A stretch of DNA of 28,614 bases. It comes from Nemertoderma westbladi. Its lineage: Eukaryota > Xenacoelomorpha > Nemertodermatida > Nemertodermatidae. Below, one piece after another: positions 8,541 to 16,910 of this stretch. The notes beneath the pieces were generated by a model. The model did not search any database, was not told the origin of the DNA, and saw only the letters and a program-made list of their open reading frames with translations. Each line of letters opens with the position of its first letter. Within the stretch, counting starts at the first letter, position 1. The stretch lies in NCBI GenBank assembly GCA_032718475.1, contig JAUCBJ010001996.1, positions 1-28,614 of the forward strand. The letters are read 5' to 3'. The translations under genes were made by a program, and so were the position numbers.

Positions 8541-9587
8541 TGAGGGCGAGACGCCCTTCCCACACATAAAAATAAAATAAAAAAAAAATATAAATAATAA
8601 TAATAATAACTAGGTACGCAGTAAGTAGGCAGATAGAAGTTAGATAGTAAGAGTAGTAAGAGGGTACGTAGTACCGTTAGTTAGGGGTGTTAGAGGAGTT
8701 AGTAAGAGGGTACGTAGTACCATTAGTTAGTCAGTGGAGTTAGAGGTTAGTAAGAGGGTACGTAGTACCGTTAGTTAGGAGTGTTAGAGGAGTTAGTAAG
8801 AGGGTACGTAGTACTGTTAGTTAGTTAGTGCGGTTAGAGGTTAGTAAGAGGGTACGTAGTACCGTTAGTTAGTTAGTGGAGTTAGAGGTTAGTAAGAGGG
8901 TACGTAGTACCGTTAGTTAGTTAGTGGAGTTAGAGTAGTAAGAGGGCACGTAGTACCGTTAGTTAGTGGAGTTAGAGTAGTAAGAGGGTACGTAGTACCG
9001 TTAGTTAGTCAGTGGAGTTAGAGTAGTAAGAGGGTACGTAGTACCGTTAGTTAGATAGAGTAAGAGTTAGAGGGTACGTAGTACCGTTAGTTAGTTAGAG
9101 AGAGTTAGAAGTTAGTAAGAGGGTACCTAGTACCGGTTAGTAAGAGATAGAGGTAGAAGGGTATATATAGTATAGATATTAGTCAGTAGTGAGTAGCGAG
9201 AGGGGGGCATATGAGTACAGCTGGATAAATCGTATGGCCACGCGACGCATACTGTTGTACTGCACAAGCCCACAGAGTAGGCCAGAATATGGATTATGAA
9301 ATAGAATAATCCATAGGCAATAGTAAGTAGTAGGACAGTAGAATTAAATTAAATTAAAATAAAATAAGAATAGGGCTGAACATTAACAAATTATGGTAAC
9401 AGTAGAAAAGGAAATTCTGGAATATAATTAAAGTAACGGACAAAATTGCGATTTAGGGTACATTTAGTAGCTTCATAATTAAGTAGTGTAAAGAATAGGC
9501 GATAACTCAGAAATTCAGAGAGAGATAGGCCATCGAACTGAAATAAACCATCTAACCTGTCACTCATCCTATTGCGCCTTGGTAGCA
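8541..9587 (+). mobile_element. BEL/Pao 3' LTR
   Basis: Begins TGAGGGCGAG right after the polypurine tract. The end is set by comparison with a second copy of the target repeat: sequence homologous to 16371 onward resumes at 9583. An end at ...TAGCA (9587) would give a TG...CA LTR of about 1.05 kb; the exact base is uncertain because the 5' LTR is not in the window and cannot be aligned. It contains a large internal minisatellite (8640-9150). Confidence 0.6.
8640..9150. repeat. LTR-internal minisatellite, 40-50 bp units
   Basis: About eleven tandem copies of a unit built around AGAGGGTACGTAGTACCGTTAG, separated by variable GTTAGT and GGAGTTAGAG filler. The core contains inverted GGTAC...GTACC. 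Unit length varies between about 40 and 50 bp because the GTTAG filler itself expands and contracts. Confidence 0.85.
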
Positions 9588-10131
9588 CCAAAATTTGCCA
9601 AATTACGCCGAAAAATACAAGTAGCAATGATCTGGCATATTAGAAATGTATTCCCTTAGAATCAGCGCCCTCGAAAACCTGAAAATGTGAATTTATAGCA
9701 TCGTATAAGTGAATTAAAAATTTTGTGTTCTAACTGAAAAGTGCTGGTTACTTGTTTTTTTCATTGTTTTCCTACGCAGAGAGGACTAAACAGCCATTTA
9801 TAGTAATCATATCATTTTTAAATATTTTCCAATGTATTTTGCACCCCAAAAAACCTGTATTGAAAAATAATTAGCCGAAAATGTAACTTTCAAATTTTGT
9901 GAAAATTGTGCACTACGTGTAATTTTGATGCTGCAATATAACCACCCCAGTACATTTTTTCGAAAATTTTTAGTTCGGTCGGATCCAGACAAGTGATACC
10001 TACGGACAAACAAAAAATCAGACGTTTTCGTAAATATTTGTAGATTTTAGAGGGGGGGGGGGGGGGGGGGGGGGGTCAATATGACCCCCCCCGGTATTTG
10101 TACAACATTTTATAGCCCGGTACTAATAGGG
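9583..10131. mobile_element. TTAA-flanked non-autonomous element, copy A (3' part)
   Basis: Nearly identical to 16371-16906 (the 3' part of the element inside the tnp2-like gene). It ends ...ACTAATAGGG followed by TTAA (10132-10135). The 5' part is missing here because the BEL element interrupts it at 9583-9587. No coding capacity is evident. The end structure (CCCTATTA inside TTAA) fits piggyBac-type ends. Confidence 0.75.
10052..10088. repeat. Poly-G tract with C-rich partner (hairpin)
   Basis: 24 G residues, then TCAATATGA, then 8 C: a G-run/C-run hairpin around an AT-rich loop. The homologous site at 16841-16868 has only 9 G. Confidence 0.85.
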
Positions 10132-10205
10132 TTAATATATCTTAAAATTTTTGATATATTTAAAAATTCGATGCGACTTCTAGTTTCCGAGATATAGCAA
10201 TTAAT

Positions 10206-11478
10206 TGGGGGGAACTAAGGGGGCTTGAGGCTTTAGCGCTTGAGGCTAATGAGGCTTTAGCGCTGGTAGATGGGCATAGGGGAAAACAGGTTTTGTCTAA
10301 CTTTACAGACAAAGAGTGGGAGATCATGGAGGGCTTAATGAAGGACAAAGATACTAAGGGGGCTTGAGGCTTTAGCGCTTGAGGCTAATGAGGCTTTAGC
10401 GCTGGTAGATGGGCATAGGGGAAAACAGGTTTTGTCTAACTTTACAGACAAAGAGTGGGAGATCATGGAGGGCTTAATGAAGGACAAAGATATCATTATT
10501 CGTCCTGCTGACAAAGGGAACAAAACAGTAGTGCTAGACATAGAGGATTACAATAGTAAAATGTGTACAATATTAGAAGACACCACTCAGTTTGAGAAAG
10601 TTGCAACGAACCCACTTGCAAAATATGAGAGAGCAGTTAATTCTACCTTGAAACTCTTAGTAGATAACGGGGATATCAGCCATAAACTATGTTCTAGTTT
10701 GGGCAGTCACCATGCCAATCTGCCTTACACGTATGGTAACCCCAAAATACATAAAGAAAATACGCCCTTACGTAATATAGTAGCCTTCACCAACGCATAG
10801 CGCATCATTCATAGCTGATAGTTTGTCACATTATTTACCCAATGGGGAGACTTACATTAAGAACTCGGCAAATTTTACAGACTTATTAAAGGACGCAAAT
10901 GTAGTTACTGATGAAATACAAGTAAGCTTCGACATTGTAAACATGTTCGGTAACATTCCTAAATATGAAGCTCTTGACGTAGTTATGGACATTATAAAGG
11001 CAGATCCTGAATTTGAAAACAGGACAGGCCTAAAGGGGGGTGCTTTTAAAGCACTATTGAATGTAGTGTTAGACCAAACTGCCTTTCAGTATAAAGACGC
11101 CATCTACCGACAAATTAAAGGTTTACCTATGGGTAACCCGGTGTCCCCTGTCCTAAGTTGTTTGTTCATGTATAAATTAGAACATGTTGCTAGGCAACGG
11201 GGTTTCTTACCTAACTGTTGGTTTAGATACGTTGACGATACTTGGTGTTTGGTACATAAGGACAAAGTTTATGATCTTCTAAATAATCTCAATTCACTCC
11301 ACCTAATATCAAATTTACTGTAGAACAACAAGACTCACTTGGAAAACTCCCCTTTCTTGATGTACTTATAACCCTGAGCCATTGCACTTTCAGCACTACT
11401 GTATATCAGAAATCGACACATTCCAATAGATATTTAAATTTTGCCTCAAACCACCACCCACATATTATACAAGGTGTC
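10206..11478 (+). pseudogene. Penelope-like element reverse transcriptase remnant
   Basis: Ordered Penelope-like RT motifs are visible: FTDKEWEIMEGLMKD, IIRPADKGNKTVVLD, YTYGNPKIHKENTPLRNIV, VSFDIVNMFGNIP, KGLPMGNPVSPVLSCLFMYK and the catalytic WFRYVDDTW (Asp-Asp), then LGKLPFLDVLIT and YLNFASNHHPHIIQGV. The order and the NPKIHK, GNPVSP and RYVDD motifs are typical of Penelope-like elements, which reverse-transcribe their RNA at the integration site. Frame breaks: a 139-bp tandem duplication at the 5' end, a 1-nt insertion near 10797, and a 1-nt deletion near 11303. The GIY-YIG endonuclease normally found C-terminally in many members is absent; homology ends at about 11478 where a tandem repeat begins. 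Non-functional. Confidence 0.85.
10214..10491. repeat. 139-bp tandem duplication in the Penelope-like frame
   Basis: 10214-10352 is repeated at 10353-10491 essentially without change. 139 is not a multiple of 3, so the duplication breaks the frame; only the second copy is in frame with the downstream RT. Confidence 0.92.
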
Positions 11479-11489
11479 TGTTCCGGTCT

Positions 11490-11740
11490 TCGAACCGATG
11501 GGGGGTATATCGAATAGCTCCTCTACCACCGGACTGACACCGAACGACTTTCCGAGTCCTTCCGGGTTCGATTCCACCCAGGATCATGGGACATTCGAAC
11601 CGCCAGGGGGTCTATCGAATATCTCCTCTACCGCTGGACTGACACTGAGTCCAAGCGACTTTCTGAGTCCTTCCGGGTCTGATTCCAGCCGGGAACATGG
11701 GACATTCGAACCGACTGGAGGCATATCGAATATATCCACA
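11490..11740 (+). repeat. 105/111-bp tandem repeat, tRNA-like (SINE head?) and open in one frame
   Basis: Two full units and a third partial one, spaced 105 and 111 bp (shared TATCGAA at 11508, 11613 and 11724). Unit 1 contains GGTTCGATTCC (11565-11575), an exact Pol III B-box/T-arm consensus. Upstream TAGCTCCTCTACC and CCGGACTGACAC resemble tRNA D-arm and anticodon-arm sequence, suggesting a tRNA-derived SINE head amplified in tandem. Both spacings are multiples of three and one frame stays open across 11441-11779, giving a repeated peptide (FEPxGGxSNxSS...). I cannot tell whether the open frame is coincidental. Confidence 0.5.
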
Positions 11741-11755
11741 ACCTACCCAGGCAAC

Positions 11756-12612
11756 ACGGACACGTTGAATCAACGTTGTTAGAAGGTTGACACCGTTGAT
11801 TAATGGTTAGCGTATTTTTTCAACGGTGTTGTAATGTAGATGTTACGTTGAAAAATAAACAAAATATTAGTAGTATATTTCAACCCAGAGTAAATGTTGA
11901 AACAACGTTGCATAAAGGTTGTCAAAATTACAAATTATTAGTTTAATCCACTAAAACCTTCTATGTACGTTGATATGAAGTTGCAAATTGTGCCTCAAAC
12001 CAACGTTATGCAAATTACGTTATAGCAACTTTAGCAATTCAACCATACAATCTACCATGTTATTTAGTTGAACTTTAAATGTTGCATCAACGTTAGGAAC
12101 TTAACCACAAATACCTATTTTAGTTTTATATCAAGGACTAACATTGATACAACGTAAGAACTTCAACCATGATGCCAAATTTTTACTTGTGTTATTTATA
12201 TTACGTTATTATATTGTTAATAATAAAACCAAAAATACTTACTCTGTATGCGTTGAATATTATGCGTTTGTGTAACGTTAACAAATCAACTGCAATAACT
12301 AGTTTTAATTTTTCTGAAATGTTACTGTTTCCTCAACGTTAAAATTCAACGACAATGAACATAATTGTATTTTTGTTAAATATTATACGTTGATACAATG
12401 TTACCAATTCAACCAACAATTCCACAGTGTGCAAGAGTTAAATATTATACGTTGAAACAATGTTACCAATTCAACCAACAATTCCACAGTGTGCAAGAGT
12501 TAAATATTATACGTTGAAACAATGTTACCAATTCAACCAACAATTCCACAGTGTGCAAGAGTTAAATATTATACGTTGAAACAAGGTTACCAATTCAACC
12601 AACAATTCCACT
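11756..12612. repeat. CAACGTT-rich satellite with 62-bp units
   Basis: Degenerate tandem units rich in CAACGTTG and TTCAACCA-type motifs run through the region. The right end is homogenised: GTTAAATATTATACGTTGA recurs at 12375, 12437, 12499 and 12561, exactly 62 bp apart and nearly identical. Units further left are recognisable but strongly diverged. Confidence 0.75.
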
Positions 12613-12713
12613 CTTACATACACGAACCCTATCGCCTTGTTCAGACAATGGTAGATAAAATATCCAGAAATTATTCCGTTTCATCTTGGCACCCTGTATC
12701 ACCAGTGATGGAT

Positions 12714-12824
12714 TCAGGGTAATTATTATAGATCCACCCCCACCCCACTTCAAGATTCCAAAACCTAAAATACAAACGAAGTGGGGCGGGGGTTATGAAC
12801 TATCAAACTCCTGAATCCATCACT
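12714..12824. mobile_element. 111-bp MITE with 15-bp terminal inverted repeats
   Basis: Left end AGTGATGGATTCAGG and right end its exact reverse complement. A second, inner inverted pair (CCCCACCCCACTTC / GAAGTGGGGCGGGG) lies inside. No convincing target duplication could be assigned. It abuts the last coding bases of the minus-strand gene fragment at 12828. Confidence 0.75.
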
Positions 12825-12827
12825 AAC

Positions 12828-13585
12828 CTCAACAGACTCTGTTGTCCGTCGGGTTACATCTTTTCGTTCGACTAATGTACCAACAAATGCCTGTTTTTCA
12901 CTCCAAGTGGGCATTTTCCAGAACTGATTAAAAATAGCCTGCCTTTGTTCTTCCATCAATAACCTACAACGGACAGTTTTATTGTCACCATCCTTGCATT
13001 GACATGCTTCTTTGAGATTTCTCGCGGGCTTCAAAACCTGTTGATTTTGTGTAGCTGAATGATAGGCAAGTCCAACAACTCGCCGCCGTTTATTTTTATT
13101 TCGCTTCCAAAGCTTTGGCTGCGCGCTTTACCTCTCTTCATGCGCTTGCGTTTTTCTGCTTGTGTATTTTTAGAAGATGAAGCGGAATGGATTTCATTAT
13201 CCGCACTACAGCTAGGCTTCTCCGATTTCTCTTCGTCATCATCACTACTACTATTACTTGTCATCACCCATTCCGAGTCACTATTATTGTCATCTGTAGT
13301 ACTTGTATCGCTATCACTTATACTCCATTCGATATTATCGGCCACTTTTGTACAGTCAATAGTGTCAACTGTACCAAAACCGCCGAATTCGACAACAAAT
13401 CCTTTGAACGGTGCTCCTACTCCCAATGAATTGTTTTCAGTGATGATAGCCGGTTGCGGCTGTACCATATTATTTTCCGGTACCGGTGGGACTGCCAATT
13501 CTGGTTGCGCCACGTTTTGTACGGTACTGTTTATTTCCTCTAATCTTAATAGTTCGCTTAGTACATCATAGTCAATGGTTGACAT
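12828..13585 (-). pseudogene. 5' part of a Cys-containing, probably transposon-related gene
   Basis: Minus-strand ATG at 13585 opens a frame with a hydrophobic start (YDVLSELLRLEEI), a Pro-rich part, a long acidic Ser/Asp tract (SDSDTSTTDDNNSDSEW, SSSDDDEEKSEK) and a basic KRKRMKRGK segment. A frameshift near 13085-13095 leads to NKRRRVVG, then LKPARNLKEACQCKD, LLMEEQRQAIFNQFWKM, WSEKQAFVGTLVERKDVTRR. The order acidic tract / basic cluster / Cys motif / (Q)R..IF..FW.....K..(A/F)..L(V/I) resembles the N-terminal part of a large metazoan family of uncharacterised, multicopy, probably transposase-derived proteins. It ends at a potential splice donor (GAG/GTTAGT at 12828/12827), so a first exon is possible. 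Frameshift and missing remainder indicate a decayed copy, unless the shift is a sequencing error. Confidence 0.5.
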
Positions 13586-14351
13586 TTTCAAAGTTCTAGG
13601 CGGATCAGAATAACAAATTAAATTCTGAATCCGGCATACGCCTACACACATACAATAATTTATGTCAACATGCTGACAGTTACACGTTTTGAGCAGAACT
13701 GTACATACAACTCTACACTAAACAGACAGCCGACAGCCGTACTGTATAAGTTCTAATATACAAAATTTGTAGATGAGGCTTTTTTGCTCTTTGAATTGAA
13801 AAAAATTAGCCAATCATGTTTTAAGGCCCAACTTGTACACGCTATAACTCTGGATCGGATTGGCCAGAAGCTTTAAGGTTTATACAGAAGATGCGCCTGA
13901 CACAGTAGAATCCCTTTAGCAAATAAAATTTTTTTCGAAATTTGTAGATGAGGCCTTTTAATTCTTAAGGGGCGATATGTGTTTGTACATTAAGTTTGCA
14001 ATGATTTAATTTGATTTTTATTCACTGCCATTATCAATATATCATTTTGTACTTCGCGAATGTTTTTTTGTTTTCTTTTGTCAATTGTGGATTGTTACTG
14101 CTCACTCTGATATGTTTTATATTAGGCCTATCTAAATTCGTGTTGTGAATTGAAACTTTTCTGTAAGTTATCTACCTCATTTGTTTTTTTTATTTCTCTA
14201 CTTAGCTTCAATTATTGATAAGCACTAATATTATTATAAAACACCTTCAGTTAATTTCAGTTCCGAATTCAGTTCAGTCTCAGTTCACAGCATTATTTGC
14301 TATATCATATATATTGTTCGTGGTAACTTTATTCTGGTCATTTCTTTAATC
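13586..14351. other. Unassigned stretch upstream of two divergent gene remnants
   Basis: No gene seen. The segment AAATTTGTAGATGAGGC occurs twice (about 13765 and 13939), about 174 bp apart. The stretch lies between the divergent starts at 13585 (minus) and 14352 (plus); whether it held promoters cannot be read. Confidence 0.5.
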
Positions 14352-15371
14352 ATGGTGGTGTGTCCATACTGCAAAGTGAAAATTAGTTCATTTCAATTAT
14401 ATCGAAATCATCTCAGATTTGTACATTTCAAAAAAGTGCGAGGAGAGCGACTACTTTGTGGACAGGATGGATGTAGCATAGACTACTTTAAATTTGAATC
14501 TTTGGAAGATCATATTAAAAACAAACATATTCTGGGTCTATCACTAGATGTAGAGCAATCAATTGCCAGTGAATCTGTGAGTGGAAGTGAATGCCATGAA
14601 ACAGATAATGATAATTCTAATATTCGGGTAATGACAATCATTTAGAAGAAATCAAACTATTAATGTCAAATGGAATAATTAATTTTAATGGTATGCAAAT
14701 AAGTAGCATTGGGTTGAGTTTCATTTCAAAATTAAGAGGGAATGCAGCTGTGCCTTGGAGTGTCACTCAAAACTTGATATCTGAGATTGATACCTATTTT
14801 ATGCAACCATTTAAACTTATTAGTAATGCTTTAAATTATATTTTGGAATCAAATACGGACTCTTATTCGGTGGAACTCTCTGTATTACGGGATGCGCTGA
14901 AAATCTACTCAGATCCCTTTAAAGGCATTAAATCAGAGTATATGCAACTCAAAGTTCTTGAGCAGATTGGAGCATACATCCCACCCAAATCATTTCCTGT
15001 TGAGCAGACTATGGATGCACACCATGTAGGTCAACCAAGTAATCTAGTATATAAAACAAAGCTCTTATCCTGTAATTACATACCCTTAGAATCCCTTTTT
15101 AGAAAGTTTTTATCTTTGCCAAATGTTTTTAATACCGTTATCGAATATTTATCTTCTACCACAGAATCCGATATGATTTGTGATTTTAAAGATGGACTTA
15201 TTTGGAAATCAAACGAAACTAGGTTGAAATATAAGGACGATAAGAACTGCATAGTAATTCCTGCTTTTTTATATCACGATGATTTTGAGGTTTGTAACCC
15301 ATTAGGATCTAAGGCAAATATTCATAAAGTGGGCAATTCTTATATTACTTTAAAAGGTATTCCTCCTCGTA
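14352..15371 (+). pseudogene. tnp2-like transposase gene, 5' half (C2H2 fingers)
   Basis: The ATG at 14352 begins with two zinc fingers: CPYCKVKIS...NHLRFVH (C2H2) and CGQDGCSIDYFKFESLEDHI...KH. After an acidic linker the frame shifts by one or two nt at about 14615-14630 and continues (NDNHLEEIKLLMSNG...) through residues ending YHDDFEVCNPLGSKA and LKGIPPRI. An N-terminal C2H2 pair, an Asp-Asp-Phe-Glu plus NPLGS motif, and the 3' half at 16911 match a metazoan multicopy gene family whose layout recalls tnp2/CACTA-type (CMC) DDE transposases; that superfamily placement is inference. The gene is cut at 15372 by a TTAA element. Two frame breaks plus the insertion make it non-functional. Confidence 0.6.
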
Positions 15372-15669
15372 TTAACCCTATTAAACCCCCGTGGTTTTTT
15401 TATTATAATTCTGAAACAAACGCAGTTGGGAATCTGAAATTTTATGACTTTTCCTAAAAATCTATTGTCTTCCTAGTAGTGAAAACCGTTTTCAAAAATA
15501 TTGGGTACTTTTCGAGTTATAGCACCATTTTTTAACCCTACTTTTGGCACTTCTTTTGAGACGTTTTTTGAAAATTACATTTCATTAAATATGAATTGTA
15601 ACATCTCTATTTTCGATTTACACCGGTTTTTTGGTGTTAGAAATTGGATGGAATTCATATAAATTGATT

Positions 15670-16385
15670 TAGAAATTTCAAACTTGTTTTTTTCGGTGGG
15701 TGCCAAATTTTGGTGCCACCACCAAATTTTGAAATATGTCAATTTTGTAAATTGATTGTTTGAAACTTGTTTTTTTACGCAATTGGGGTTTTTTGGAGTT
15801 CTGGATTCGATAAAATATATACGAGTTGCACCAAGCGTATCAAACTTGTATTTTTTCGGTGCTGTGTGCAAATTTTGGTGCTAGCACGAAATTTTGAAAA
15901 TCCATTCAATAGATAAAATTGCTTGTGACAATTTATTTCTTGCGTTTTAGAGGTTTATGGCTGTTCTGTATTCAATGGCATATATAATTATCGAACTAGA
16001 CATCTCAAACTTGTATTTTTCGGATGTGGGTGCAAAATGTTGTGCTAGCACCAAATTTTGAAAACCATCAAATAAATCAATTGATTGTGTCACCTTGTTT
16101 CTTGCGTTATAGGGGTTTGTGATGGTTCTGAATTCAATGGAATCAGCAAAAATTTCATAAGAGTTCTCAAACTTGTATTTTTCGCCGGTGGGTGAAAATT
16201 GTTGTGCCAGCACCAAATTTTGGAAAATATGCAAATTGATCAGTAGATAGTATCACCTTGTTTCTTGCGTTATACGGGTTTATGAGGGTCCTGAATCCGA
16301 TGGAATCAATAAAAACAGCACTGGACATCGCAAACTTGTACTTTTTGGTGATGGGTACGAAATTTGGTGCTAGCACCAAAATTTG
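15670..16385. repeat. About five ~162-bp tandem units with a GTGCTAGCAC palindrome
   Basis: The phrase CAAACTTGTATTTTT recurs at about 15841, 16008, 16169 and 16331 (spacing 167, 161, 162), with a diverged unit starting about 15679. Each unit then carries TTTTGGTGCTAGCACCAAAA or a variant, a palindromic core centred on GCTAGC. Iterated palindromes inside a non-autonomous element could be transposase-binding sites (inference). Confidence 0.8.
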
Positions 16386-16840
16386 CCAAATTACGCCGAA
16401 AAATACAAGTAGCAATGATCTGGCATATTAGAAATGTATTCCATTAGAATCAGGGCCCTCGAAAACCTGAAAATGTGAATTTATAGCATCGTATAAGTGA
16501 ATTAAAAATTTTGTGTTCTAACTGAAAAGTGCTGGTTACTTGTTTTTTTCATTTTTTTCCTACGCAGAGAGGACTAAACAGCCATTTATAATAATCATAT
16601 CATTTTTAAATATTTGCCAATGTATTTTGCGCCCCAGAAAACCTGTATTGAAAAATAATTAGCCGAAAATGTAACTTTCAAATTTTGTGAAAATTGTGCA
16701 CTACTTGTAATTTTGGTGCTGCAATATAACCACCCCAGTACATTTTTTCGAAAATTTTTTTTTTCGGTCGGATCCAGACAAGTGATACCTACGTACAAAC
16801 AAAAAATCAGACGTTTTCGTAAATATTTGTAGATTTTAGA

Positions 16841-16868
16841 GGGGGGGGGTCAATATGACCCCCTCCCG
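16841..16868. repeat. Short poly-G/poly-C hairpin
   Basis: 9 G (16841-16849), TCAATATGA, then CCCCCTCCC: the unexpanded counterpart of 10052-10088. Confidence 0.8.
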
Positions 16869-16910
16869 GTATTTGTACAACATTTTATAGCCCGGTACTA
16901 ATAGGGTTAA

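Larger units (their letters stand above)
15376..16906. mobile_element. 1531-bp TTAA-flanked element inserted in the tnp2-like gene
   Basis: Flanked by TTAA at 15372-15375 and 16907-16910. Ends are inverted: CCCTATTA on the left and TAATAGGG on the right. Deleting the element plus one TTAA rejoins the host frame exactly (Ile-Asn-Ser across the join). The interior has no long frame; it consists mostly of ~162-bp tandem units. Its 3' part (from 16371) is a near-identical copy of 9583-10131. TTAA duplication with a CCC-starting end is typical of piggyBac-type (and Kolobok-type) elements; it would need a transposase supplied in trans. Confidence 0.88.

Noticed and set aside
9391-10013. Minus-strand frames in the LTR end and TTAA element (also 15575-16798)
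   Set aside because: They lie in non-coding repeats; the same peptide recurs only because the DNA repeat recurs.
10160-10541. Two minus-strand frames sharing SFIKPSMISHSLSVKLDKTC
   Set aside because: They are the antisense of the 139-bp duplicated Penelope-like sequence.
11541-11580. A functional tRNA gene around the GGTTCGATTCC box
   Set aside because: Only the B-box is good; acceptor stem and a proper anticodon loop cannot be folded, so it is called tRNA-like at most.
13059-13571. 170-codon plus-strand frame rich in Leu/Ser
   Set aside because: Antisense of the acidic Ser/Asp tract of the minus-strand gene; hydrophobic composition is the expected mirror.
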